Positions 32,593 to 42,198 of a DNA stretch of 64,000 nt are shown piece by piece. Each line of letters begins with the position of its first letter. Within the stretch, counting starts at the first letter, position 1. The position numbers were made by a program, and so were the translations under genes. The notes below the pieces were generated by a model. The model had not been told where the DNA came from. It made no database searches and saw nothing but the letters and a program-made list of their open reading frames with translations. The DNA lies in contig ONEX01000019.1 of NCBI GenBank assembly GCA_900316955.1, positions 1-64,000 of the forward strand, in the 5' to 3' direction. This stretch comes from an uncultured Bacteroidales bacterium. GTDB taxonomy: Bacteria > Bacteroidota > Bacteroidia > Bacteroidales > UBA932.

Positions 32593-33708
32593 ATGGTGAA
32601 ACTCCCCGCCTTTACCGACCTTCACGTACACTTCCGTGAGCCGGGGCAGACCTGGAAGGAAACGATCCGAAGCGGCAGTCAGGCCGCCGCGCGGGGCGGA
32701 TATACGCTCGTTTGCGCCATGCCCAACCTCAATCCCGTGCCGGACAGCCTGGAGCATCTGGCCGTGGAACAGGCGGCCATCGACCGGGACGCCCTGATCC
32801 GGGTACTCCCCTACGGCGCCATCACGGTCGGACGGCTCGGCAAGGAACTGGTCGATTTCCACGCCCTCAAGGGCCGCTGCGTAGCCTTTTCGGACGATGG
32901 AAGCGGCGTCCAGAGCCAGGAAATGATGCGGGAAGCCATGCGCGCGGCGGCCGCCGAAGACGTCATCATCGCCGCCCACTGCGAAGACAACACCCTCCTT
33001 CACGGCGGTTATATCCACGACGGACGTTACTGCCGCGAGCATGGACATAAAGGAATCTGCTCCGAGAGCGAATGGGGGCAGATCGCCCGGGACCTCGAAC
33101 TGGCCGCGGAAACCGGCTGCCGGTACCACGTATGCCACATCTCCACGGTCGAAAGCGTGGACATCATCCGCCAGGCGAAGAAAAGCGGCGTGAAAGTGAC
33201 CTGCGAAACTGGTCCCCACTACCTCACTCTCTGCGAGGACGACCTCCAGGAGGACGGCCGCTTCAAGATGAATCCGCCGCTGCGGTCCGCTGAGGACCGC
33301 GAGGCACTCATCGAAGGACTTGCGGACGGCACCATCGACGTCGTCGCCACGGACCATGCGCCCCATTCGGCCGAGGAGAAATCCAAGGGCCTCGCCGGCA
33401 GCGCGATGGGCATCGTGGGGCTGGAAACCGCTTTCCCGGTGCTCTACACTCGCCTGGTGAAAACCGGCCGCATCGGCCTGGACCGCCTGGTCGAGGCCAT
33501 GGCCACCACCCCGCGCCGCATCTTCCGCCTCCCGGAAGCGCCCCTGGACTGGGTGGAAGTGGACCTGGACACGCCCTGGACCATCCGCAGCGCCGAATTC
33601 GCCTCCATGGGACGGGCCACGCCGTTCGAGGGTTGGGAGGTGTACGGAAAGGTCCTCAAGACCGTCATGGAAGGAAACACAGTATATAATAGCAACTTGA
33701 CAAAATGA
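32593..33708 (+). CDS. pyrC: Dihydroorotase lacking the N-terminal beta domain
   Basis: The 371-residue amidohydrolase starts almost at the metal site: MVKLPAFTDLHVHFREPGQ. Usual class I enzymes have some 50 residues of beta-sandwich before this point. The remaining active-site pieces are intact: HCEDN, YHVCHIST, CETGPHYLTL, KMNPPLRS and VATDHAPHS. It cyclises carbamoyl aspartate. The frame continues upstream only through the attenuator, so the short form is real. Its stop overlaps the carA start (ATGA). Confidence 0.93.
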   Translation: MVKLPAFTDLHVHFREPGQTWKETIRSGSQAAARGGYTLVCAMPNLNPVPDSLEHLAVEQAAIDRDALIRVLPYGAITVGRLGKELVDFHALKGRCVAFSDDGSGVQSQEMMREAMRAAAAEDVIIAAHCEDNTLLHGGYIHDGRYCREHGHKGICSESEWGQIARDLELAAETGCRYHVCHISTVESVDIIRQAKKSGVKVTCETGPHYLTLCEDDLQEDGRFKMNPPLRSAEDREALIEGLADGTIDVVATDHAPHSAEEKSKGLAGSAMGIVGLETAFPVLYTRLVKTGRIGLDRLVEAMATTPRRIFRLPEAPLDWVEVDLDTPWTIRSAEFASMGRATPFEGWEVYGKVLKTVMEGNTVYNSNLTK

Positions 33709-34787
33709 TCAGACCCGCAAAGAAACTGGTGCTGGAAACCGGACAGGAGTTCTACGGAACGGGGTTCGGGGCAGACTGCCGCAAAGTCTGCGAAATCGTC
33801 TTCAACACCTCGGTCGTCGGCTATCAGGAGATCATCTCGGATCCCTCCTACGCCGAGCAGATTGTCGTGATGACCTACCCCCTCATCGGGAACTACGGCA
33901 TCACGGACGAGGACTTCGAGTCCCACGGGACGGACATCGGCGGCCTGGTGGTCCGGGAATGCTGCGACACCCCGAGCAACTTCCGCTACACCAAGACCCT
34001 GGAAGAAGAACTGGAAGAGCACGGCATCCCCTGCCTGAGCGGGGTGGACACCCGGATGCTCACCAAGATCATCCGCGACACGGGCCGGCCCATGGCCGCC
34101 ATCGTGGAAGCGGACATGCCCAAGGAGGAGGCCCTGGCCCTCATCGCGGCCACCCCGCGCCCGACGGACCTCGTCCGCCGCGTGGGCTGCCGCAAGCGCT
34201 GGGTCACCCGCACCTCCAACCACCTGTACCATGTCGTGGCGGTGGACTGCGGCATCAAGCAGAGCATCCTCTCCCGCCTCAAGGAGCGGGGCTGCAACGT
34301 GACCATCGTCCCGTTCAACACCCCGGCGAAGGACATCCTCGCCTTCAACCCGGACGGCGTCCTGCTCTCCAACGGCCCGGTTTCGGCCCTGGAGGCCCCG
34401 GAGATCCTCGCCCTGGTGCAGGAACTGAAGGGACGCGTCCCGGTGTTCGGCATCGGTCTCGGCATGGAAGCCATCGGCCTGTGCTACGGCGCGAAGCTCG
34501 TGCCCATGGGCTGCGGCAAGCACGGCGACTACCCCGTCCGCGACCTCGCGTCCGGCCGCATCAACATCGCCGTCCTGAACCAGACCTACCGGTTCGACAC
34601 GGTCGAGGGAACCGGCCTCACCCCCACGCATGTCCTGGTCCCCGAAGGCTATGTGCTGGGATTCGAGAACAAGGAAGACCGGGTGTATGGCGTCCAGTTC
34701 CACCTGGAGTCGGCCCCGGGCCCGCAGGACTATGTGTATCTTTTCGACAATTTCATTCAGATGATGGAGGAGCAGCGCCATGCCTAG
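33705..34787 (+). CDS. carA: Carbamoyl phosphate synthase small subunit with dead glutaminase site
   Basis: The 360-residue protein has a normal N-terminal domain ([20 protein letters not shown]) and [16 protein letters not shown]. In the GATase1 domain the nucleophile motif, normally FGICLGHQ, reads FGIGLGME: Cys is Gly251, His is Met254 and Gln is Glu255. The loop SNGPGDP is SNGPVSA, and the region normally SQNHG is NQTYR. His333 and Glu335 of the triad remain. It cannot hydrolyse glutamine by the known mechanism, so it is probably a structural partner for ammonia-dependent CarB. It overlaps carB by 8 bases. Confidence 0.93.
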   Translation: MIRPAKKLVLETGQEFYGTGFGADCRKVCEIVFNTSVVGYQEIISDPSYAEQIVVMTYPLIGNYGITDEDFESHGTDIGGLVVRECCDTPSNFRYTKTLEEELEEHGIPCLSGVDTRMLTKIIRDTGRPMAAIVEADMPKEEALALIAATPRPTDLVRRVGCRKRWVTRTSNHLYHVVAVDCGIKQSILSRLKERGCNVTIVPFNTPAKDILAFNPDGVLLSNGPVSALEAPEILALVQELKGRVPVFGIGLGMEAIGLCYGAKLVPMGCGKHGDYPVRDLASGRINIAVLNQTYRFDTVEGTGLTPTHVLVPEGYVLGFENKEDRVYGVQFHLESAPGPQDYVYLFDNFIQMMEEQRHA

Positions 34788-37700
34788 GAGAACGGATATC
34801 AAGAAAGTGATGGTCATCGGTTCCGGCCCGATCGTGATCGGCCAGGCCGCGGAATTCGACTATGCCGGCACCCAGGCGTGCCTCGCCCTCAAGGAAGAGG
34901 GCTACCAGGTGATCCTGGTGAACTCCAACCCCGCCACCATTATGACGGACCCCAACATCGCCGACAAGGTGTACATGGAGCCCCTCACGCTGGAATATGT
35001 GGCGAAGATCATCCGCTACGAGCGTCCGGACGCCCTGGTGCCCGGCCTCGGCGGCCAGACCGGCCTGAACCTCGCCGTCCAGCTCGCAAAGAAAGGCGTC
35101 CTGGAAGAGTGCGGCGTGGAAATCCTGGGAACTTCCTTCCAGAACATCGAGAAGGCCGAGGACCGCGAGCTCTTCAAGGAGCTGTGCCTGTCCATAAACG
35201 AGCCGGTGATTCCTTCCGAGATCTGCTACAGCCTCGAGGAAGGCCTCGCCGCGGCCGAGCGGATCGGCTATCCGGTCATCCTGCGCCCGGCGTTCACCCT
35301 GGGCGGCACGGGCGGCGGCTTCGTCAACAATCCGGAGGAGATGGAGGACATGATGCGGAACGCCCTGTACCTCTCCCCTGTCCATGAAGTGCTGGTCGAG
35401 AAGAGCATCAAGGGCTACAAGGAGATCGAGTTCGAGGTGATGCGCGACGCGAACGACACCGCCATCGCCATCTGCTCGATGGAGAACATCGACCCGGTGG
35501 GTGTCCACACGGGCGACTCGATGGTCGTGGCCCCGGCCCTCACCCTCACGGACAAGGAATACCAGATGCTCCGCGACAGCGCCCTGCGCCTGATCCGCGC
35601 CCTGGACATCGCCGGCGGCTGCAACGTCCAGTTCGCCCTGGACCCGCTGTCCTTCAAGTACTATATCATCGAGGTCAATCCCCGCGTGTCGCGTTCCTCC
35701 GCCCTGGCTTCCAAGGCCAGCGGCTTCCCGATCGCCCGCGTGACGGCGAAGATCGCCGTGGGCCTCACCCTCGACGAGATCACCGTGGCCGGCGCCCCCG
35801 CCTGCTGCGAACCCGCCATCGACTATGTTGTCGCGAAGGTGGCCCGCTTCCCCTTCGACAAGTTCAGCGAGGCGTCCAACGAGCTGGGCACCCAGATGAA
35901 GGCGACGGGCGAAGTGATGTCCATCGGCCGCACCCTGGAGGAGAGCATCCTCAAGGCGATGCGCTCGCTGGAGTCCGGCTGCTGCCACATCCACAAGAAG
36001 AAGTTCGACGACTGGACCGAGGAGAAGCTCCTGGAGTACATCTCCACCCCGACCGACGACCGCATCCACGCCATCGCGCAGCTCCTGCGCCTCAGGATCG
36101 ACCTTTCCCGCATCTACGACCGCACGAAGATCGACATGCTCTTCCTGGAGAAGATCTACAACATCATCCGGATGGAGCGCAAGGTCAAGGCCGCCCCGGG
36201 CGACGTCGAGGTCCTCAAGGAGGCCAAGCGCATGGGCTTCGGCGACCAGTTCATCGGCGAGCTCTGGGGCTGGACGGAGGCCGACGTCATCCGGCTCCGG
36301 TTCGCCAACGACATCGTCCCAGTGTACAAGATGATCGACTCCTGCAGCGCCGAGCACGACACCTATGTCCCCTATTTCTACTCCACCTACGAGCAGGAGA
36401 ACGAGTCCATCCCCTCCAACCGCAAGAAGATCCTCGTGCTGGGTTCCGGCCCGATCCGCATCGGCCAGGGCGTCGAGTTCGACTACTCCACCGTCCATGC
36501 CATCTGGGCCATCCGCGAGGCCGGCTACGAGGCCATCATCATCAACAACAACCCGGAGACCGTGTCCACGGACTACACCATCTCCGACAAGCTGTACTTC
36601 GAGCCGCTCACCACGGAGGACGTGATGAACGTGATCCACCTGGAGAAGCCGGACGGGATCATCGTCACCCTCGGCGGCCAGACGGCCATCAACCTGGCCG
36701 GCCCGCTGGAGGAGTTCGACGTCCCGCTCATCGGCACGGGCCTGCAGGCCATCGACAACGCCGAGGACCGCAAGCTCTTCGAGGCGATCATGCGGAAGAC
36801 GGGCATCCCGCAGCCGAAGGCCCATGCCGTCACGAACGTCGAAGACGGCGTGAAGGCGGCCGAGGACATCGGCTACCCGGTCCTCGTGCGCCCGAGCTTC
36901 GTGCTGGGCGGCCGCGCGATGATGATCGTGGGCAACGAGTCCACCCTGCGTCACTATCTCCATAACGCCGTGGAAATCAACGAGAAATCCCCGGTGCTCG
37001 TGGACAAGTACATCCTCGGGAAGGAGACGGAGGTCGACGCCATCTGCGACGGCGAGAACGTCTTCATCCCGGCCATCATGGAGCACGTGGAGCGCACCGG
37101 CATCCATTCCGGCGACAGCATCAGCGTGTATCCGACCTTCTCGCTGAGCCCGAAGGTGAAGCAGGAGATCATCGACGACACCGTCAAGCTGGGCAAGGAA
37201 ATCGGCATCGTGGGCCTGTTCAACATCCAGTTCATCGTGGACAGCAACGAGAACGTGTATGTGATCGAGGTCAATCCGCGGAGCTCCCGCACGGTCCCGT
37301 TCATCTCCAAGAGCACGGGCATCCCGATGGCGAAGATCGCCACGCGGGTGATGCTGGGCGAGTCCCTGAAGGACCAGGGAATCACGGAGGTGTACTTCCC
37401 GGAGCGGAAGAAGCACTTCGTGAAGACGCCGGCCTTCTCCTTCGGCAAGATCAAGGGCATCGACACCTACCTCTCCCCGGAGATGAAGTCCACGGGCGAG
37501 GCCATCGGCTACGACAAGTCCCTGAACCGCGCCCTGTACAAGTCGCTGCAGGCTTCCGGCATGGACATCAAGTCCTATGGGACGGTCTTCGCCACCATCG
37601 CCGACAAGGACAAGGAGGAGGCGCTTCCGCTGATCCGCCGCTTCTACAACCTGGGCTTCAACATCGAGGCGACGAAGGGTACGGCCGAGTTCCTCAAGGA

Positions 37701-37968
37701 GCACGGCATCCGCACCAAGACGCTGAAGAAGCTCCGCGAGGGCAGTGACGAGATCTACCAGGCGCTCCGCAAGGGCCACGTCAAGTACGTGATCAACACC
37801 ATCGACCTGAACCAGAAATCCAGCCACCTGGACGGTTACGGCATCCGCCGCTGCGCGGTGGAAAACAACGTGACCATCTTCACGGCCCTCGAGACCGTGC
37901 GGGTGCTTCTGGACGTGCTGGAAGAGATCACCCTGGGTATTTCCACCATTGACGAAGAGTATAAGTAA
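34780..37968 (+). CDS. carB: Carbamoyl phosphate synthase large subunit
   Basis: The 1062-residue protein has the full duplicated layout: two ATP-grasp halves beginning [20 protein letters not shown] (near 10) and [20 protein letters not shown] (near 548), with IEVNPR in both, plus a C-terminal MGS-like allosteric domain of about 130 residues. It makes carbamoyl phosphate from bicarbonate, 2 ATP and ammonia. With a defective CarA the ammonia probably comes from solution. The start overlaps the end of carA. Confidence 0.97.
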   Translation: MPRRTDIKKVMVIGSGPIVIGQAAEFDYAGTQACLALKEEGYQVILVNSNPATIMTDPNIADKVYMEPLTLEYVAKIIRYERPDALVPGLGGQTGLNLAVQLAKKGVLEECGVEILGTSFQNIEKAEDRELFKELCLSINEPVIPSEICYSLEEGLAAAERIGYPVILRPAFTLGGTGGGFVNNPEEMEDMMRNALYLSPVHEVLVEKSIKGYKEIEFEVMRDANDTAIAICSMENIDPVGVHTGDSMVVAPALTLTDKEYQMLRDSALRLIRALDIAGGCNVQFALDPLSFKYYIIEVNPRVSRSSALASKASGFPIARVTAKIAVGLTLDEITVAGAPACCEPAIDYVVAKVARFPFDKFSEASNELGTQMKATGEVMSIGRTLEESILKAMRSLESGCCHIHKKKFDDWTEEKLLEYISTPTDDRIHAIAQLLRLRIDLSRIYDRTKIDMLFLEKIYNIIRMERKVKAAPGDVEVLKEAKRMGFGDQFIGELWGWTEADVIRLRFANDIVPVYKMIDSCSAEHDTYVPYFYSTYEQENESIPSNRKKILVLGSGPIRIGQGVEFDYSTVHAIWAIREAGYEAIIINNNPETVSTDYTISDKLYFEPLTTEDVMNVIHLEKPDGIIVTLGGQTAINLAGPLEEFDVPLIGTGLQAIDNAEDRKLFEAIMRKTGIPQPKAHAVTNVEDGVKAAEDIGYPVLVRPSFVLGGRAMMIVGNESTLRHYLHNAVEINEKSPVLVDKYILGKETEVDAICDGENVFIPAIMEHVERTGIHSGDSISVYPTFSLSPKVKQEIIDDTVKLGKEIGIVGLFNIQFIVDSNENVYVIEVNPRSSRTVPFISKSTGIPMAKIATRVMLGESLKDQGITEVYFPERKKHFVKTPAFSFGKIKGIDTYLSPEMKSTGEAIGYDKSLNRALYKSLQASGMDIKSYGTVFATIADKDKEEALPLIRRFYNLGFNIEATKGTAEFLKEHGIRTKTLKKLREGSDEIYQALRKGHVKYVINTIDLNQKSSHLDGYGIRRCAVENNVTIFTALETVRVLLDVLEEITLGISTIDEEYK

Positions 37969-37979
37969 ATGGCGATGGG

Positions 37980-38098
37980 ACAGTCGGTTATTATCTCCCA
38001 AACCTTCGCTCCGCTCATCCCTCCCACCGCAAGCGGCGGGCCCCTCCCGTTCATATGGCCACGGGCGGCCATAGGTTTGGGAGATAACAACCGACTGT
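37980..38098. repeat. 119-base MITE-like inverted repeat between carB and pyrK
   Basis: Terminal arms of 26 bases (37980-38005 and 38073-38098) are complementary at 25 positions; the left arm begins ACAGTCGGTTATTATCTCCC. The interior holds two further hairpins (CCGC-AAGC-GGCGG and ATGGCC-GGCCAT). It contains no ORF. I see no clear target-site duplication. It sits inside an operon without a terminator T-run, so it would be transcribed as a long stem. Confidence 0.85.
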
Positions 38099-38113
38099 AT
38101 AGAGCGTAAACTT

Positions 38114-38842
38114 ATGAAAAAGAGTTTATATACAATTTCAGAGAATTCCCTCATCGCTTCCAAGACCTTCAAAATGGTTTTGGAAGGAGAAGGGTTTGAG
38201 GAGGGAGAGTTCGTGGATATCGGGATTCCAGGGTATTTCCTGCGGAGACCGTTGTCGGTGTGCGACTGTGAGGAGGGGCGGATGACCTTGGTGTACAAGG
38301 TGGTGGGAGAAGGGACGAAGGTGCTGTCGGAAATGGCCGTGGGGAGTGAGCTGGAGGTTCTGACGGGACTTGGAAGGGGGTTCGAGCCGGAGGCTTGCCG
38401 GGAGCGGGCGCTGCTGGTCGGCGGCGGGCTTGGGGTTCCTCCTCTGCTTTTGCTGGCCAAACGGCTGAAGGCGCAAGGGAAGCGCGTCACGGCGGTGCTG
38501 GGGTTCAACAAGGCCGACGAGATGATCCTGGCCGAGGAGTTCCGCGCCGTCTGTGACGAGGTGCTCATCTCCACTGTCGATGGTTCCGTGGGCGTGAAGG
38601 GGTTTGTGACCGATGCGATCGCAGTGGGAAAACCGGCCTTCGACTATTTCTATACTTGCGGGCCGATGGTGATGATGAAGGTTGTGTGCAACACGCTGGA
38701 AGGACCCGGCGAGGCCTCGCTCGAAGAGCGGATGGGCTGCGGCGCGGGGTTCTGCTACGGGTGCAGCATCCAGACGAAAAACGGGCCCCGGCGCGTGTGC
38801 AAGGACGGTCCGGTGTTCAAGAAGGAGGAACTGATATGGTAA
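38114..38842 (+). CDS. pyrK: Dihydroorotate dehydrogenase electron-transfer subunit
   Basis: The 242-residue flavoprotein has an FAD-binding part (RRPLSVCD, GEGTKVLSEM), an NAD-binding part (ALLVGGGLGVPPLLLLAKRL) and a C-terminal 2Fe-2S site with Cys in GCGAGFCYGCSI and VCKDGPVF. It passes electrons from PyrD to NAD+. The first third uses more GGG and TTG codons than its neighbours. It overlaps pyrD by 7 bases. Confidence 0.94.
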   Translation: MKKSLYTISENSLIASKTFKMVLEGEGFEEGEFVDIGIPGYFLRRPLSVCDCEEGRMTLVYKVVGEGTKVLSEMAVGSELEVLTGLGRGFEPEACRERALLVGGGLGVPPLLLLAKRLKAQGKRVTAVLGFNKADEMILAEEFRAVCDEVLISTVDGSVGVKGFVTDAIAVGKPAFDYFYTCGPMVMMKVVCNTLEGPGEASLEERMGCGAGFCYGCSIQTKNGPRRVCKDGPVFKKEELIW

Positions 38843-39747
38843 AGGATCTGTCTGTCGATCTGTGCGGCATCCGCCTCCGGAATCCGGTCGTTCCGGCCAG
38901 CGGGACCTTCGGGTTCGGGCTGGAGCTGGCCGGGGACATGGACCTGAACGTGCTGGGCGGCATTTCGCTCAAGGGCACGACCCGGGAGGCGCGGTATGGC
39001 AATCCAACGCCCCGCATCGCTGAATGCGACGGCGGGATGATCAATTCCGTGGGCCTGCAGAATCCGGGCATCGATGTGCTTGTGGGCGAAAAAGTTCCGG
39101 CGCTGCGGAAGGTCTATGACGGCTGCGTCATCGCCAATATCAGCGGCTTCTCGCTGGACGAGTACGTGGAGTGCTGCGCGAAGGCCGATGCCTGCGAGGG
39201 CATCGACCTCATCGAGGTCAATGTCTCCTGCCCGAACGTGCACAACGGCGGCATGGCTTTCGGGACTTCGGCCGCTTCCGCGGCGGAAGTGACCGCGGCC
39301 GTGAAGGCGGTCTGCCGCAAGCCGGTCTTCCTGAAGCTGAGCCCGAACGTGACGGACATCGTTTCGATTGCCCGCGCCTGCGAGGACGCCGGCGCCGACG
39401 GCCTCACGCTCGTGAACACCTTCCTCGGGATGCGGATCGACATCGCCCGCCGCAAGCCCGTGATCGCCAACAAGATGGGCGGCTTCTCCGGCCGGGCCAT
39501 CTTCCCCGTCGCCCTGCGCATGGTCTATCAGGTCGCGCACGCCTGCCGGATTCCCGTGATGGGCTGCGGCGGCGTGGCCACCGCCCGCGACGTCGTCGAA
39601 ATGATGATGGCGGGCGCCACCGCGGTGCAGGTGGGCGCGGAGAACCTCCGCAATCCCTTCGCCTGCCCGGAAATCGTCAATGAACTCCCCGCTCTTATGG
39701 AGGAGCTGGGAATCAATACCTTACAAGAGATTATAGGAACCGTATGA
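38836..39747 (+). CDS. pyrD: Dihydroorotate dehydrogenase, class 1B catalytic subunit
   Basis: The 303-residue FMN enzyme has the class 1 catalytic cysteine in [11 protein letters not shown] (near 132), [10 protein letters not shown], and FMN phosphate-binding [10 protein letters not shown]. With PyrK it forms the NAD-linked 1B complex suited to an anaerobe. The ATG at 38836 lies inside the end of pyrK; the stop overlaps pyrF (ATGA). Confidence 0.96.
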   Translation: MVKDLSVDLCGIRLRNPVVPASGTFGFGLELAGDMDLNVLGGISLKGTTREARYGNPTPRIAECDGGMINSVGLQNPGIDVLVGEKVPALRKVYDGCVIANISGFSLDEYVECCAKADACEGIDLIEVNVSCPNVHNGGMAFGTSAASAAEVTAAVKAVCRKPVFLKLSPNVTDIVSIARACEDAGADGLTLVNTFLGMRIDIARRKPVIANKMGGFSGRAIFPVALRMVYQVAHACRIPVMGCGGVATARDVVEMMMAGATAVQVGAENLRNPFACPEIVNELPALMEELGINTLQEIIGTV

Positions 39748-40451
39748 TGAATAGAGACGTCATTATCGCCTGCGACTTCGCGAGCCGCGAAGCCACCCTG
39801 GAATTCCTGGACCGCTTCCCCGAGGGCCGCAAGCCCTTCGTGAAGATCGGCATGGAACTCTTCTATGCCGAAGGCCCTTCCATCGTCCGCGACATCAAGG
39901 CCCGCGGGCACAAGATTTTCCTGGACCTCAAGCTCCACGACATTCCCAACACCGTCAAGAAAGCGATGCGGGTGCTCTCCGCCCTGGATGTGGACATGGT
40001 CAATGTCCATGCGGCCGGCACCGTCGCGATGATGCAGGCGGCCCTGGAAGGCCTGACAAGGCCGGACGGGACCCGTCCCCTGCTGATCGCCGTCACGCAG
40101 CTCACTTCCACTTCGCAGGAAGTGATGCAGGACGAGCTCCTGATCGGCGCCACCATCAACGACACCATCGTCAAATATGCGCAGAACGCACGTGAGGCGG
40201 GCCTGGACGGCGTCGTGTGCTCGCCCCTGGAGGCCGGCATGGTGAAGCAGGCCTGCGGTGACGGCTTCCTGACCGTCACGCCCGGCATCCGCTTCGCCGA
40301 CGCCGGCAAGGACGACCAGGTGCGCATCACCACCCCGGCCCGCGCCCGCGAAATCGGCTCCGACTTCATCGTCGTCGGCCGCCCCATCACCGCCGCCCCC
40401 GACCCGGTGGCCGCCTATGAGCGTTGCGTCAACGAGTTTTTGTCATTCTGA
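39744..40451 (+). CDS. pyrF: Orotidine 5'-phosphate decarboxylase
   Basis: The 235-residue TIM-barrel enzyme makes UMP. The catalytic Asp-Lys-Asp cluster is in [12 protein letters not shown]. The C-terminal codons (FLSF-stop) come from a repeat element that also forms the spacer to pyrE, exactly as at the purM-purN junction. It overlaps pyrD by 4 bases. Confidence 0.95.
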   Translation: MMNRDVIIACDFASREATLEFLDRFPEGRKPFVKIGMELFYAEGPSIVRDIKARGHKIFLDLKLHDIPNTVKKAMRVLSALDVDMVNVHAAGTVAMMQAALEGLTRPDGTRPLLIAVTQLTSTSQEVMQDELLIGATINDTIVKYAQNAREAGLDGVVCSPLEAGMVKQACGDGFLTVTPGIRFADAGKDDQVRITTPARAREIGSDFIVVGRPITAAPDPVAAYERCVNEFLSF

Positions 40452-40468
40452 GCAAAGCGAAAGAATCT
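40443..40468 (+). repeat. REP-like 26-base repeat, copy B (pyrF/pyrE junction)
   Basis: TCATTCTGAGCAAAGCGAAA followed by GAATCT; 25 of 26 bases match copy A. The TCA-TTC-TGA part is the end of pyrF and the element ends two bases before the pyrE ATG. Confidence 0.85.
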
Positions 40469-40470
40469 AT

Positions 40471-41103
40471 ATGGAAAGACAGATTGCATCCTCCCTCCTC
40501 TCCATCGGCGCCGTGTTCCTGCGGCCCGAGCAGCCCTTTACGTGGGCCAGCGGCATCAAGAGCCCGATTTACTGTGACAACCGCCTGACCCTGTCCGCAC
40601 CCCGCGTGCGCGAGCAGGTCGAAAACGGGCTCGCCAAGCTCGTGAAGCGGTATTACCCTGACTGCGAGATGCTGATGGGCACTTCCACGGCCGGCATCGC
40701 CCACGCCGCCATCACGGCCACCATCCTGGACCTTCCCATGGGCTATGTCCGCGGCGAGGCCAAGACCCACGGCCGGACGAACCGGATCGAGGGCAAGATG
40801 GACCCGGGCACGAAAGTCGTCGTCATCGAGGACCTCATCTCCACGGGCGGCAGCGCCATCGAGGTGGTGGAAGCCCTCCGGGAGGCCGGCGCCGAGGTGC
40901 TGGGCATCGTGAGCATCTTCACCTACGGGATGAAGCGGGGCCTGGAGCGCATCGCCGCCGCGAATACCGAGAACCACTCCCTGTGCAACCTGGACGTCCT
41001 GGTGGACGTGGCCGAGGAAGAAGGCCGCATCGGCCCGGGCTGGAAGGAGCACATCCTCGCCTTCCGCGACAACCCTTCCGACGAAAGCTGGATCAAAGCA
41101 TAA
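40471..41103 (+). CDS. pyrE: Orotate phosphoribosyltransferase
   Basis: The 210-residue type I PRTase has FTWASGIKSPIYCDNR and the PRPP loop VVVIEDLISTGGSA. It converts orotate to OMP. The frame is open upstream into pyrF, but the ATG at 40471, directly after the repeat, gives the family's normal N-terminus. Confidence 0.96.
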   Translation: MERQIASSLLSIGAVFLRPEQPFTWASGIKSPIYCDNRLTLSAPRVREQVENGLAKLVKRYYPDCEMLMGTSTAGIAHAAITATILDLPMGYVRGEAKTHGRTNRIEGKMDPGTKVVVIEDLISTGGSAIEVVEALREAGAEVLGIVSIFTYGMKRGLERIAAANTENHSLCNLDVLVDVAEEEGRIGPGWKEHILAFRDNPSDESWIKA

Positions 41104-41116
41104 CCGCATACGAATT

Positions 41117-42196
41117 ATGAAACACCTCATCGACCCGACCGACCTCACCAAGCCCGAGATCGACGAAATCATCTCGCTGGCCCAGGATATCATCGCCCAC
41201 CGCGAACGCTACCAGGGCAGCATGTCGCACAAGAAGCTCGCGACGCTGTTCTATGAGCCCAGCACCCGCACGCGGCTGAGCTTCACCTCCGCCATGATGG
41301 AACTCGGCGGCAACGTGCTCGGCTTCTCCGACGCCCGCAGCAGCTCCGTCTCCAAGGGCGAGAGCGTGCAGGACACCGTCCGCGTGGTGGGCTGCTTTGC
41401 CGATGTGATCGCCATGCGCCACCACATCGAGGGCGCGCAGCTCTATGCCACGGAAGTGTCCACCGTGCCCATCATCAACGCCGGCGACGGCTCCCACAGC
41501 CACCCGACGCAGACGCTGACGGACCTTCTCACCATCCAGCGGGAACTCGGCCACATCGACGGAATCACCATCGGATTCTGCGGCGACCTCCGCTTCGGCC
41601 GGACCGTCCATTCCCTGATCAAGGCCCTGTCCCGGTACAAGGACATCAAGGTCATCCTCATCGCCCCGGACGAGCTCAAGCTTCCGGACTATATCAAGCA
41701 GGACGTGTGCGAGCGCACCGGCATCCCCTACCGCGAGGTGGCGACGATGGAAGAGGTGATGGGCGAACTGGACGTGCTGTACATGACCCGCGTGCAGAAG
41801 GAGCGCTTCCTGGACGAGGACGAATTCGACCGCGTAAAGGACAGCTTCGTGCTGGATGCGGCCCGGATGTCCCTGGCGAAGGAGAAGATGGCCGTGCTGC
41901 ACCCGCTCCCCCGCGTGAACGAAATCCTGACCGAGGTGGACGCCGATCCGCGCGCCGCCTACTTCCGCCAGGTCGAGAACGGAAAGTTCGTGCGCGAGGC
42001 GCTGATTGTCAAGCTATTGGAGTGGAAAGACGATCCGGAGCACGGCATGCCCGCCGACGAGACCCCGGTGGAAGACCCGGAGCTCCGCTGCCCGAACAAG
42101 AAGTGCATCTGCAACAACGAGCACGCTCCGCACCGGTTCCGCCGCACGAAGAACGGCCTTCTCCGCTGCTGGTACTGCGACTCCAAGGTCCGGTAA
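41117..42196 (+). CDS. pyrB: Aspartate carbamoyltransferase fused to a PyrI-like zinc ribbon
   Basis: Residues 1 to about 305 are a standard catalytic chain: FYEPSTRTRLSF (STRT at 49-52), GDGSHSHPTQTL and HPLPRVNEI. A linker and a C-terminal four-cysteine unit follow: Cys325-x4-Cys330 and Cys351-x2-Cys354 (CPNKKC and CWYC). This matches the zinc site of PyrI, where CPN-x2-C and CKYC bind Zn and contact the catalytic chain. The PyrI nucleotide-binding domain is absent. It is the last gene of the pyr operon and stops 2 bases from a converging gene. Confidence 0.93.
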   Translation: MKHLIDPTDLTKPEIDEIISLAQDIIAHRERYQGSMSHKKLATLFYEPSTRTRLSFTSAMMELGGNVLGFSDARSSSVSKGESVQDTVRVVGCFADVIAMRHHIEGAQLYATEVSTVPIINAGDGSHSHPTQTLTDLLTIQRELGHIDGITIGFCGDLRFGRTVHSLIKALSRYKDIKVILIAPDELKLPDYIKQDVCERTGIPYREVATMEEVMGELDVLYMTRVQKERFLDEDEFDRVKDSFVLDAARMSLAKEKMAVLHPLPRVNEILTEVDADPRAAYFRQVENGKFVREALIVKLLEWKDDPEHGMPADETPVEDPELRCPNKKCICNNEHAPHRFRRTKNGLLRCWYCDSKVR

Positions 42197-42198
42197 GC

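Noticed and set aside
34753-38574. 1273-codon open frame on the minus strand across carB
   Set aside because: carB on the plus strand is full length with all motifs; the antisense frame is rich in His/Val/Asp repeats typical of the complement of biased codons and has no domain.
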